Source of the DNA: CAZRIT01 sp964600225
Lineage (GTDB): Bacteria > Bacillota > Clostridia > Christensenellales > CAG-138
Reading direction: 5' to 3'
Length of the DNA: 64,000 nucleotides
Assembly (NCBI GenBank): GCA_964600225.1
Contig: CAZRIT010000004.1
Span: 11,522-75,521, forward strand
Notes under the pieces: generated by a model
What the model was told of the DNA's origin: nothing
The model's input: only the letters and a program-made list of their open reading frames with translations
Database searches by the model: none
Made by a program: the position numbers and the translations under genes
Shown here: positions 34,672 to 42,983 of the stretch, one piece after another
How positions within the stretch are numbered: position 1 is the stretch's first letter
Layout of the letters: every line of letters begins with the position of its first letter

Positions 34672-35426
34672 CTATTGCCGAAAACATAGCGTCCGTCCAA
34701 ACGGAGATTGCCGCCGCATGCGCGCGCGCAGGGCGCGACCCCCATGACGTAAGGCTCATGGCGGTGAGCAAGTATGTCGATACGGATCGTATGCGGCAGG
34801 CGGTGGATTGCGGGATAGCCCTGTTTGGGGAAAACCATGCGCAGGAGCTGGTTGAAAAGAAAACTTTTTTTGAACTAAACCGCTGTTCGGTGCATTTTAT
34901 TGGACAACTGCAAACGAATAAGATAAAATGTATTATTGGAAGTATGGACATGGTCGAGTCCGTCGACAGGATTCGTCTGGCGAACGCGCTCAACGAGCGC
35001 GCCAAGGCGCTGGATATCGTGTCTGATATACTGCTCCAGGTCAACATCGGCAACGAGCCGCAAAAGGGTGGCGTGGCCGAGGCGGATTTGGATCTTGTTA
35101 CCGATACGATTGCTGCGTTGCATCATCTGCGGCTGCGCGGGCTGATGTGCGTACCGCCTGCGCTGCCTAGCGAACAGACGCGTCCGTATTTCAGGCGTAT
35201 GAAAACTCTTTTTGATGCGTTGGCGGGACGGTTCGGGCCCATGTTCGACACGCTTTCCATGGGCATGAGTCACGACTACCCCGTTGCCGTCGAGGAAGGC
35301 GCAACGCAGATACGACTCGGCTCGGCGCTGTTTGGTGCACGCGACAGATCATTATCGGGTTCCGCCGATAACACGGCGGACGAGGCGATACCTCGGAGGG
35401 GAATGGATGGCAAGCCTTTACAATAA
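34668..35426 (+). CDS. yggS: PLP-binding protein YggS/YlmE (PLPBP)
   Basis: A 252-residue alanine-racemase-fold protein that binds pyridoxal phosphate and maintains PLP homeostasis. The PLP lysine is in LMAVSKYV near residue 35; GENHAQELVEK, HFIGQLQTNKIK and the C-terminal SMGMSHDYPVAVEEGATQIR block are typical. The C-terminal tail after LGSALFGAR is about 25 residues longer than usual and overlaps the sepF start by 20 nt. The family commonly precedes sepF. Confidence 0.94.
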   Translation: MTIAENIASVQTEIAAACARAGRDPHDVRLMAVSKYVDTDRMRQAVDCGIALFGENHAQELVEKKTFFELNRCSVHFIGQLQTNKIKCIIGSMDMVESVDRIRLANALNERAKALDIVSDILLQVNIGNEPQKGGVAEADLDLVTDTIAALHHLRLRGLMCVPPALPSEQTRPYFRRMKTLFDALAGRFGPMFDTLSMGMSHDYPVAVEEGATQIRLGSALFGARDRSLSGSADNTADEAIPRRGMDGKPLQ

Positions 35427-35901
35427 GTTTCTGGACTTTATCGGCATCGAGGAAACGGACGATTACGAGGAGGATCGCCGCGATCGGGATCGCGACGATT
35501 ATTATCGTGACGAGCGTGACGAGCGCGACCGTGCGCCCGAAAACGTTGTAAACTTCAACAGCCGCGGCAGCTCCCGCGGCAGTTCGCGGCACGACCGTGC
35601 GCCCGCCTCGGGCACGGGCGGCAACCTGCCCATCTCGGGCGGCATGAAGATGATCGTGTATCATCCCGTCAGCTATGAGGATACGCAGGCCATCATCGAT
35701 AACCTCAAAAACCGCAAGCCCGTCATCGTCAACATGGAGGAGCTGGATTTGGACTGCGCGCAGCGCATACTCGATTTCCTTTCGGGTGCGGTGTACGCGC
35801 TCAACGGCACCATGTGCAAGATTTCGCGCGGGATATTTGTCGTAGCGCCCAACAACTATGATGTTGTCGGCAACGGCGAGGATGATTACAGCGATCTGTA
35901 A
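35407..35901 (+). CDS. sepF: Cell division protein SepF
   Basis: A 164-residue SepF. The N-terminal amphipathic helix (MASLYNKFLDFIGIEE) should bind the membrane; a long Asp/Arg-rich linker (about residues 20-75) follows; the conserved C-terminal domain (VYHPVSYEDTQAIIDNLKN to KISRGIFVVAPNNYDV) binds FtsZ. SepF anchors and bundles FtsZ filaments. The start at 35407 follows GGAGGGG. The ylmG and ylmH genes that often come next are missing. Confidence 0.96.
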   Translation: MASLYNKFLDFIGIEETDDYEEDRRDRDRDDYYRDERDERDRAPENVVNFNSRGSSRGSSRHDRAPASGTGGNLPISGGMKMIVYHPVSYEDTQAIIDNLKNRKPVIVNMEELDLDCAQRILDFLSGAVYALNGTMCKISRGIFVVAPNNYDVVGNGEDDYSDL

Positions 35902-35939
35902 CGCCGCCTTTGGGCGCGGCCTTTGGTTGAACGCCTCAC

Positions 35940-35959
35940 GGCACATCCTCGGATGTGCC
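35940..35959 (+). other. Inverted repeat between sepF and divIVA
   Basis: GGCACATCC / GGATGTGCC, a 9-nt perfect inverted repeat separated by TC. It is followed by TGCTTTAT, so it could be a weak terminator or an operator. Confidence 0.45.
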
Positions 35960-35985
35960 TGCTTTATCGTAAGGGGAGGATGAGC

Positions 35986-36390
35986 ATGCGCTCCATTGAC
36001 GACATCATCAACAAGGAATTCCACCGCTCCTTCATGGGGTACGATATGCAGCAGGTTGATCTGTTCCTCGATGAAATCATCGAGCGGTTCGAACGGCTGG
36101 AGTCGGAACGGCAGGAGATGCTCACCGCCATGGAATACCTGCTCAACAAACTGGACGAGGCCAACAACCTGCCTTCGGGCTCGTCGCGCAAGGCCCTGAC
36201 TTCCCATCAAAGAAAGCTGCCGCTGCGCGTGCGCGCGCCCAAGCAGGATATTGATGCGCCCGATGCGGAGGCGGAGCTTGAGGAAGTGCTGGCGGTTGCC
36301 ATCGAGTACGAAACGTATGAATCCGCGCCAGAGGCCGATCCCCCCAAGGAAAAGCCCGCGGCTGCGGAAAAGCTGCAAAACGACCGATAA
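35986..36390 (+). CDS. divIVA: Short DivIVA-domain protein
   Basis: A 134-residue protein whose first ~65 residues match the DivIVA membrane-binding and coiled-coil start: MRSIDDIINKEFHRSFMGYD followed by QQVDLFLDEIIERFERLE. The rest is a basic then acidic, Pro/Ala/Glu-rich tail without the long coiled coil of typical DivIVA, so it is a short family member. DivIVA-type proteins mark curved membranes at division sites. The ATG at 35986 lies 6 nt after GGGGAGG; an ATG at 35980 is too close. Its place after sepF supports a division role. Confidence 0.82.
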   Translation: MRSIDDIINKEFHRSFMGYDMQQVDLFLDEIIERFERLESERQEMLTAMEYLLNKLDEANNLPSGSSRKALTSHQRKLPLRVRAPKQDIDAPDAEAELEEVLAVAIEYETYESAPEADPPKEKPAAAEKLQNDR

Positions 36391-36415
36391 AAGCCGCATT
36401 GTGGCAAGAATTCGG

Positions 36416-36444
36416 TTGACAAACGGCAGGAATCTCGGTAGAAT
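36416..36444 (+). promoter_or_regulatory. Sigma-A promoter for the DUF177-rpmF unit
   Basis: TTGACA (36416-36421), a 17-nt spacer and TAGAAT (36439-36444). The start of DUF177 is 30 nt downstream. Confidence 0.83.
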
Positions 36445-36473
36445 AGGCGTTGGCTGATTTACGGGAGAGACGT

Positions 36474-36980
36474 ATGGAACTAAACCTCACTGCGGCGCTC
36501 AAGCAGGTTGGCGAACCGTTTTCGTTCGACGAAACGGAGGCGCTTGCCCCGCTGGCGTACGGCGGCCGCACAATCGAATTGGAAGCGCCCGTGCACGTTG
36601 CGGGCACGTTCGTGTTCGATGGGGCGGCGGTTACGCTGGACGCAGAGGCCGATACGGTTTTGCATTCGGTCTGCGGGTTTTGCAACACGGTGTTTTCCGA
36701 GCCGTTCACGTTCCCGATACGGGAGCGCTTTGTCAAGGCACAGCTCATGGCCCCCGAGGATGAGGAGAGCTATCCGTTCACGGGTGAACGGCTTGATTTG
36801 ACCAAGGCGCTGACCGACAATCTGTTGCTGCATATGCCGTTAACCTGCATTTGCAGCCCCGATTGCAAGGGACTTTGCCCGATTTGCGGCGTAAACCGCA
36901 ACCTGACGGCATGCAATTGTCAGCCCATGCAGAAGCCGGGCCCGTTTTCGGCCCTGGCGGAATTATCAGACGAAGAATAG
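36474..36980 (+). CDS. DUF177 (YceD family) protein
   Basis: A 168-residue YceD-like protein. It has a beta-rich N-terminal half and the conserved cysteine block CSPDCKGLCPICGVN followed by CNC, a probable zinc site. The family is found next to rpmF in most bacteria and has been linked to 23S rRNA accumulation. The ATG at 36474 follows GGGAGAG; an in-frame TTG at 36450 falls next to the -10 and is unlikely. Confidence 0.88.
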   Translation: MELNLTAALKQVGEPFSFDETEALAPLAYGGRTIELEAPVHVAGTFVFDGAAVTLDAEADTVLHSVCGFCNTVFSEPFTFPIRERFVKAQLMAPEDEESYPFTGERLDLTKALTDNLLLHMPLTCICSPDCKGLCPICGVNRNLTACNCQPMQKPGPFSALAELSDEE

Positions 36981-36991
36981 GAGGGATCATC

Positions 36992-37192
36992 ATGGCAGTA
37001 CCCAAGAGAAAAACTTCAAAGGCCAGGCGGGATTCCCGCAGAGCCGGCAACAACAACGTTGTCGCGCCCAATCTGTCGGAATGTCCGCAGTGTCACGAGC
37101 TCAAACCGTCGCATACGGTTTGCAAGGCCTGTGGGTATTACGACGGCAAGCAGGTTGTCGACATGACCAAAAAGGACAGCGCGAACGCCTAA
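36992..37192 (+). CDS. rpmF: 50S ribosomal protein L32
   Basis: A 66-residue L32. It opens with MAVPKRKTSKARRDSRR and has a zinc ribbon of two CxxC pairs (CPQC and CKAC), the zinc-binding (C+) form. GGAGGG lies 7 nt before the ATG. It is co-transcribed with DUF177. Confidence 0.97.
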   Translation: MAVPKRKTSKARRDSRRAGNNNVVAPNLSECPQCHELKPSHTVCKACGYYDGKQVVDMTKKDSANA

Positions 37193-37218
37193 CGGTCGCT
37201 CCACAATCGATTCCATCG

Positions 37219-37258
37219 ATACCCCGTACGCGGATTGACCGGTACGGGGTATTTTGGG
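37219..37258 (+). terminator. Probable terminator after rpmF
   Basis: An 11-bp stem ATACCCCGTAC / GTACGGGGTAT with a 12-nt loop, followed by TTTGGGTT. The U-tract is weak, so termination may be partial. Confidence 0.55.
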
Positions 37259-37288
37259 TTGCATCGGCGCGCCCGACAACGGTATAAT
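37259..37288 (+). promoter_or_regulatory. Sigma-A promoter for plsX
   Basis: TTGCAT (37259-37264), an 18-nt spacer and TATAAT (37283-37288), 31 nt before the plsX ATG. No FapR operator was recognised here. Confidence 0.68.
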
Positions 37289-37318
37289 GACATCATGTCA
37301 AATGAGAGGTGGGATTCC

Positions 37319-38326
37319 ATGCGGATTGCAATTGACGCAATGGGCGGCGATTATGCGCCCGAGGCCGTACTCGACGGCGTTGGGCTGGCCATGCCCGAAC
37401 TGGGCGACGACGTTACGCTGCTGCTGTTTGGCACGGAGGCGGTGCTTGCCGACGGGCTGAAGGCGCGCGGTATTTCGGATAACCGCATACAGATTGTGCC
37501 TGCGACGGAGATTGTCGGCTGCGACGAAGCGCCGACCCTGGCCGTGCGCAAAAAGAAGGATTCCTCGCTGGTGCGCGCCATACAGGCCGTGGCCGAGGGC
37601 GAGGCGCAGTGCGTGCTGTCGGCGGGCAGCACGGGTGCGCTGCTGACGGGGGGCACGCTGATCATCAAGCGCCTGCCGGGCGTCAAGCGGCCCGCGCTGG
37701 CCACCATGCTGCCGACCATGGACGGCTGCGTGCTGCTGCTGGACTGCGGCGCGAATACCGATTGCAAGCCCGAGTACCTCAAGCAGTTTGCCGTCATGGG
37801 CAGCGCCTACATGCGTGGGCTGATGCATGTGGAAGCGCCGCGCGTGGGGCTGTTGAACAACGGCGCAGAGGCGGAGAAGGGCAACGAGCTGACCAAGGCC
37901 GCGTATCCATTGCTTAAGGCCGCCGATATTCGTTTTGCGGGCAATTGCGAGGCGCGCGATGTGATGTCGGGCGCGTTCGACGTGGTGGTTTGCGATGGGT
38001 TCGACGGCAACGTGCTGCTGAAATCCATCGAGGGCACGGCGGGACTGATGATGACGCTGCTCAAGGCGGAGCTTTCCTCGTCGGTGCGTACCAAGCTGGG
38101 CGCCGCGCTGGCCATGCCCGCGCTGAAAACGCTCAAAAAGAAGCTGGATTATACCGAGTACGGCGGCGCGCCGCTGCTGGGTGTTTGCGGCGGCGTCATC
38201 AAGGCGCACGGCAGCTCCAACGCCAAGGCGTTCCGCTCGGCCTTGATGCAGGCGGTCGGGCTGGTGCGCGCGGACGTGACGGAACTTGTCAAATCCGCGG
38301 CGGCCTCTGCGGCAAACGAGGATTGA
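37319..38326 (+). CDS. plsX: Phosphate acyltransferase PlsX
   Basis: A 335-residue PlsX, which makes acyl-phosphate from acyl-ACP for phospholipid synthesis. MRIAIDAMGGDYAPEAVLDG at the N-terminus, SAGSTGALLTGG, LLNNGAEAEKG and DGFDGNVLLKSIEGTA are family signatures. The ATG at 37319 follows GAGGTGGG; the upstream in-frame extension crosses the promoter. fabD and fabG, which separate plsX and acpP in Bacillus, are not here. Confidence 0.96.
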   Translation: MRIAIDAMGGDYAPEAVLDGVGLAMPELGDDVTLLLFGTEAVLADGLKARGISDNRIQIVPATEIVGCDEAPTLAVRKKKDSSLVRAIQAVAEGEAQCVLSAGSTGALLTGGTLIIKRLPGVKRPALATMLPTMDGCVLLLDCGANTDCKPEYLKQFAVMGSAYMRGLMHVEAPRVGLLNNGAEAEKGNELTKAAYPLLKAADIRFAGNCEARDVMSGAFDVVVCDGFDGNVLLKSIEGTAGLMMTLLKAELSSSVRTKLGAALAMPALKTLKKKLDYTEYGGAPLLGVCGGVIKAHGSSNAKAFRSALMQAVGLVRADVTELVKSAAASAANED

Positions 38327-38351
38327 CAGATTCGCCGCGGTCATATAGAAT
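38323..38351 (+). promoter_or_regulatory. Sigma-A promoter for acpP
   Basis: TTGACA (38323-38328), overlapping the plsX stop, a 17-nt spacer and TAGAAT (38346-38351). It has the same spacing and -10 as the DUF177-rpmF promoter. The leader is about 60 nt. Confidence 0.85.
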
Positions 38352-38416
38352 ACTTGCGTGGCGAAAGCCAATATATAGGTTTATAATGCCGCCAGGCGGC
38401 ACAAAGGAGTTATGAT

Positions 38417-38641
38417 ATGTATTTTGAAAAAGTGCGCGACGTCATCGCAAAGCAGTTGGATATCGATCCTGCCATCATCAGCATGGAGAGCAGGCTGATC
38501 GACGATTTGAAGGCGGATTCGCTGGATATCGTGGAGTTGATTATGGATCTGGAGCAGGAGTTCAACATCGAAATCCCCGATGAGGAGCTGCCCAAGGAGC
38601 ACACGGTTTCCGATATCGTCGGATATCTGGACAAGGTCTGA
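38417..38641 (+). CDS. acpP: Acyl carrier protein
   Basis: A 74-residue acidic ACP. The serine of ADSLDIVELIM near residue 35 receives the 4'-phosphopantetheine arm. LIDDLKADSLD and the FNIEIPDEELPKEHTVSDIV block are typical. It has its own promoter and terminator, allowing high expression within the plsX-rnc cluster. AAAGGAG precedes the ATG. Confidence 0.96.
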   Translation: MYFEKVRDVIAKQLDIDPAIISMESRLIDDLKADSLDIVELIMDLEQEFNIEIPDEELPKEHTVSDIVGYLDKV

Positions 38642-38656
38642 TCGCAAACGAACGCT

Positions 38657-38684
38657 GCCCGCATCGTGGGGTGCGGGCTTTTTT
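38657..38684 (+). terminator. Intrinsic terminator after acpP
   Basis: A 7-bp stem GCCCGCA / TGCGGGC with an 8-nt loop followed by six Ts. rnc begins 20 nt later with no clear promoter, so rnc expression probably depends on readthrough. Confidence 0.85.
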
Positions 38685-38703
38685 ATAGGAAAGATATGAC
38701 AGC

Positions 38704-39426
38704 TTGAACCCTCAATTGCCTGAACAACCGCCGCTTGACGCGCTGGAAGCGCGCATCGGGTATACGTTTTCCAACCGTTCCCTCTTGGAAACGGCGCTGA
38801 CGCATACCTCGTTTGTCAAGGGCGACGGCCGCCACGCGCAGCACAACGAGCGCATGGAGTTTTTGGGCGACGCGGTGCTGGAGCTGATCGTCAGCCGCTA
38901 CCTGTACGGGGCGTATCCGAGCATGAACGAGGGCCAGATGACGCGCATGCGCGCATCGCTTGTTTGCGAGCGGTCGCTGTTTACCGCGGCGTGCGCGCTG
39001 GAGCTGCCCGCATGGTTGCGGCTGGGCAACGGCGAGGAGCAGACGGGCGGCCGCAAGAAGCCCTCCGTGGTGTCCGATGCATTGGAGGCGGTCATCTGCG
39101 CGGTCTTCTTGGATGGCGGCAACGACGCGGCCGAGCAGCTTGTAACGGAACGAATCCTGCCGCTGCTGAAGCAGGCCGCGGCAAGTGACGACGATAAGGA
39201 TTACAAAACGCGGCTGCAGGAGCTTGTGCAGCGCGATCACATCGGGCAGCTCTCCTATCGACTCCTGGGGGAAACGGGGCCAGAGCACAGCAAACTGTTC
39301 ACCATGGCGGTGCTCCTTTCGGAAAAGGAGCTGGGCAGGGGCGTCGGCCAGAGCAAGCAATCGGCGGGTCAGGCGGCGGCGCAGGCGGCGCTTGCGGCTT
39401 TGGCCGATCGGGAGGCGGGCGTATGA
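38704..39426 (+). CDS. rnc: Ribonuclease III
   Basis: A 240-residue RNase III. The catalytic signature ERMEFLGDAVLELIVS lies near residue 50, with a second acidic site in DALEAVICAVFLDGG near 120. A dsRNA-binding domain fills residues ~165-235 (DYKTRLQELVQRD). It processes rRNA and structured mRNAs. The start is TTG at 38704, 10 nt after AGGAAAG. The stop overlaps the smc ATG. Confidence 0.96.
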   Translation: MNPQLPEQPPLDALEARIGYTFSNRSLLETALTHTSFVKGDGRHAQHNERMEFLGDAVLELIVSRYLYGAYPSMNEGQMTRMRASLVCERSLFTAACALELPAWLRLGNGEEQTGGRKKPSVVSDALEAVICAVFLDGGNDAAEQLVTERILPLLKQAAASDDDKDYKTRLQELVQRDHIGQLSYRLLGETGPEHSKLFTMAVLLSEKELGRGVGQSKQSAGQAAAQAALAALADREAGV

Positions 39427-42400
39427 GGCTGGCCAAGCTGGAGCTCAACGGCTTCAAATCCTTTGCAAGAAAAACGGAGATACAGTTCAGCGACGGCATC
39501 ACCGCCGTCATCGGCCCCAACGGAAGCGGCAAAAGCAACATTGCCGATGCCATCCGCTGGGTGCTTGGCGAGCAGAGCGCCAGGACGCTGCGCGGCGCCA
39601 AGATGGAGGACGTCATCTTCAACGGCACCCAGCAGCGCAAGGCGCAGGCTTATTGCGAGGTCACGCTCACCTTCGATAACAGCGACGGCAAGCTGAACGT
39701 GCCGTTTGAGGAGGTTGCCGTCACAAGGCGCATCTATCGCTCGGGCGAGAGCGAGTACAGCATCAACAAAAATGCCTGCCGCCTGCGCGACATTCAGGAT
39801 ATGTTTCGCGATACGGGCATCGGCAAGGATGGCTATTCCATCATCGGCCAGGGCAAGGTGGATGAAATCCTCAGCAACCGCTCCAACGATCGCCGTGCGG
39901 CGCTGGAGGAAGCGGCGGGGCTGATGCGCTACCGCGTGCGCAAGGAGGAAGCCGAGCGCAAGCTCGATCACACGGAGAAGAACCTCCTGCGCATCGAAGA
40001 TATTTTGGAAGAACTCGGCCAACGGCTTGGCCCGCTGGAGGAGCAGAGCGCTTCCGCGCGCACCTATCTGCGGCTGCGCGACGAACTGAAGGATTGCGAA
40101 GTCAACATTTTCCTGTATCAGCACGACCGCTCCATCGAAAAGGCGAACGCCGTCAAGGCGGCCATCGAGCAGATGCAGGCGGAGCAAAGCGTGTCACAGG
40201 CGAGCGAGCAGGCCCTGCTGGAGGAATGCGCGGCGCTGGAGGAGCGCGTGCAATCGCTCGATAGCGCATTGACCGAGCAGCAGAATAAGCTTTTGCAGAT
40301 GCTTTCGGGCGTGGAAAAACATGTCGGTGAAAGCCGCGTGCTGACGGAACGCCGCGAGCATGCCGAAAAGGAATGCGCTCGCATCCGCGCGGAGCAGGCG
40401 GAGTACGAGCAACGGCTGCATGCGCTGTCTGAGACGCTCGACGGCATGCGTGGCGACGACGCCAAGCAGGCCGCGCTTACGCGTCTGGATGCGGATATCG
40501 AGCAGAAGCTTGTGGAATTGAGCGATATGGACGCCGAGGTGAGTCACGCCGAGGCGGATCTGGAGGATAAAAAGAACAGCATCATCGAGGCGATGAACCG
40601 CGCATCCGACGTGCGCAGCCGCCTCACGCGCTTTGAAGCCATGAAAGCCGCCATTGCCGAGCGTCTGTCCGCGCTCGACGAGGAGGACGCGCGCAGCGAT
40701 GCGGCAAGCCAAAAGCTGGCCGATGAGCTTAAATTGTCCGAGCAGGCATTGGCCGAGCAGGCGACGTTAACCGCGCAGGCCAAGGCCGATCTGGACGCGG
40801 CCGTTGCCAACAGGCTTGCGGTGCAGACGGCGTTTCTCAAACTGCAGGAGGAAGCCCAACAGGCGGAGCAGCGCATCAGCGCGGCGCAATCGCGGCTGAG
40901 GGTCTTGCAGGAGATGGCAAAATCACGCGAGGGCTATTTTGCCAGCGTCAAAAATATCATGAAGGACGCCGCGTCCGAGCCGCGCCTGTCCCGCGCCATA
41001 CTGGGCGTGGTGGCGGAGCTGATCGACGTGCCCAAGGATTACGAAACGGCCATATCCATGGCGCTGGGTTCGAGCATGCAAAACATCGTCACCCCCACGG
41101 CCGAGGACGCGCAGTATGTCATCGAATACCTGCGCAGCCGCGACTATGGGCGGGCAACGCTGTTGCCGCTCTCCATCCTGCACGCCAACTCGCTTAGCGC
41201 GACCGAGCGCGGCTGGCTGGATGCCCCGGGCTGCCTGGGCGTGGCAAGCGAGCTGATCGATTGCGACGACAGCGTGCGCGCCGCGGTGGAATACCTGCTT
41301 GGCCGCACGGTGATCGTCAAGGATCTCAACAGCGGCATCGCGCTCAAAAAACGTTCCCGCAACGCCTTCCACATCGCTACGCTCGATGGCGATATCCTCT
41401 CCACGGGCGGCTCCATGAGCGGCGGCAGCCTGCAAAAACGGTCGTTTTCGCTGCTGGGGCGCGAGCGCGAAATGAAGGAGCTGGAGGCAACGCTTTCGGG
41501 GCTGGAGCGCAAGCTGACCGAGCAGCGCGCGGCGCAGACCGAGAAGGAGCGCACGCTGCTGCAGTGCGATGTACAGATCGATGCATTCCGCAACATGCTG
41601 CACGCAAGAGAGATGGATGCCACACGCCAAAAAGAGCAGCGCGATATCATCCTGCGTGACGCCGAGCGCGCGGCAGAACGCCAAAACGAACTGCGCACGG
41701 AGCGTGAGCAACTCAATGAGAACATCCGTGATATCGAGCAGGAGCGCGCCGCGGCCGACGAGGCGCAGCAATCCATCGAGCTGGGCAACAGCACCACGCG
41801 TGACGATGTAACGACCGCACAGCAGGCTTTGGGTGAACTGCGGGCGCGGCGCGAGCAGATCAATACGGAACTGACCGATCAGAAGGTGCGCCGCATGGCG
41901 CTGGCCAAGGAGCAGGATGCGTGGCTGACGGAGCAAAAGCGCATGCAGACGGAGCTTGGCGAACTGACGGCCAAGCTTGCGGCGCGTCAAAAAGAGCTGG
42001 ACGAGCATATTTTGGCCATTGACGAGATCGACCAAACGCTTTCGGGTATGCTCTCGGGCATCAATCTGGAGCAGAGTGCCGCCGCGACCGAAAAGGAGAC
42101 GCAGCGCAAGCTGGAGCAGGAGCGCGCCGCGCTTTCCGAAGCGCTTTCCGAACAGCGCGCGCGCCGCGAGCAGCTTTTGACCGATATGCGGGAGCTGACC
42201 GAGCGGTTGCACAGGCAGGAACTGACGCTCAGCCGCACCGAGATGGAACTGACCAACATGCAGGATCACATCTGGGAGGAGTACGCGCTCACCTACGACA
42301 ACGCGCTTTCCATGCGGCACGATATCGCCGTCGGCGCCACCAACGTGCGCATCGGCGAAATCAAAGCGGAGATACTAACGCTGGGCGATATCAACCTTGC

Positions 42401-42983
42401 CTCCATCGAGGATTACAAGGCCGTCAGCGAGCGGCACGCCACGCTCGGCGCACAGCACGAGGATTTGCGTAACGCCAAGGCCGATCTGGAAACGCTGATT
42501 GTCGAGCTGACGGGCACCATGCGCGAGGTGTTCCTCAAGCAGTTTGCCATCATCCAATCCAACTTTACCGATGTGTTTACGGAGCTGTTCGGCGGCGGGC
42601 ACGCGGAGCTGTGCCTGGGCGACGACAAGGACGTGTTGGGGTGTGATATCGATATCATCGCCCAGCCCCCGGGCAAAAAGCTGCAACTGCTGTCGCTGCT
42701 GTCGGGCGGAGAGCGCGCGCTGACGGCCATTGCGCTGCTGTTTGCGCTGCTTAAGCTCAAGCCGCCCGCGTTCTGCCTGCTGGATGAAATCGAATCCTCG
42801 CTCGACGAGGTCAACGTATCGCGCTTTGCCAACTATATCGAGGGCTATCGCGACGATACGCAGTTCATCCTCATCACCCACAGGAAGGGCAGCATGGAGG
42901 TTTGCAACGTTCTCTACGGCGTTTCCATGGAGGAGAAGGGGATTAGCAAGATTGTATCCGCCAGATTCGGAGAGGTGAGCTGA
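39423..42983 (+). CDS. smc: Chromosome segregation ATPase SMC
   Basis: A complete 1186-residue SMC. Walker A (GPNGSGKSN) is near residue 31; two long coiled-coil arms flank a hinge near residues 510-660 (AILGVVAELIDVP, GGSMSGGSL); the C-terminal head has the signature LLSGGERALTAIALLFA near 1094 and Walker B FCLLDEIESSLDE. SMC with ScpAB loads at origins and compacts chromosomes. rnc-smc-ftsY is the conserved Firmicutes order. The ATG overlaps the rnc stop. Confidence 0.98.
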   Translation: MRLAKLELNGFKSFARKTEIQFSDGITAVIGPNGSGKSNIADAIRWVLGEQSARTLRGAKMEDVIFNGTQQRKAQAYCEVTLTFDNSDGKLNVPFEEVAVTRRIYRSGESEYSINKNACRLRDIQDMFRDTGIGKDGYSIIGQGKVDEILSNRSNDRRAALEEAAGLMRYRVRKEEAERKLDHTEKNLLRIEDILEELGQRLGPLEEQSASARTYLRLRDELKDCEVNIFLYQHDRSIEKANAVKAAIEQMQAEQSVSQASEQALLEECAALEERVQSLDSALTEQQNKLLQMLSGVEKHVGESRVLTERREHAEKECARIRAEQAEYEQRLHALSETLDGMRGDDAKQAALTRLDADIEQKLVELSDMDAEVSHAEADLEDKKNSIIEAMNRASDVRSRLTRFEAMKAAIAERLSALDEEDARSDAASQKLADELKLSEQALAEQATLTAQAKADLDAAVANRLAVQTAFLKLQEEAQQAEQRISAAQSRLRVLQEMAKSREGYFASVKNIMKDAASEPRLSRAILGVVAELIDVPKDYETAISMALGSSMQNIVTPTAEDAQYVIEYLRSRDYGRATLLPLSILHANSLSATERGWLDAPGCLGVASELIDCDDSVRAAVEYLLGRTVIVKDLNSGIALKKRSRNAFHIATLDGDILSTGGSMSGGSLQKRSFSLLGREREMKELEATLSGLERKLTEQRAAQTEKERTLLQCDVQIDAFRNMLHAREMDATRQKEQRDIILRDAERAAERQNELRTEREQLNENIRDIEQERAAADEAQQSIELGNSTTRDDVTTAQQALGELRARREQINTELTDQKVRRMALAKEQDAWLTEQKRMQTELGELTAKLAARQKELDEHILAIDEIDQTLSGMLSGINLEQSAAATEKETQRKLEQERAALSEALSEQRARREQLLTDMRELTERLHRQELTLSRTEMELTNMQDHIWEEYALTYDNALSMRHDIAVGATNVRIGEIKAEILTLGDINLASIEDYKAVSERHATLGAQHEDLRNAKADLETLIVELTGTMREVFLKQFAIIQSNFTDVFTELFGGGHAELCLGDDKDVLGCDIDIIAQPPGKKLQLLSLLSGGERALTAIALLFALLKLKPPAFCLLDEIESSLDEVNVSRFANYIEGYRDDTQFILITHRKGSMEVCNVLYGVSMEEKGISKIVSARFGEVS

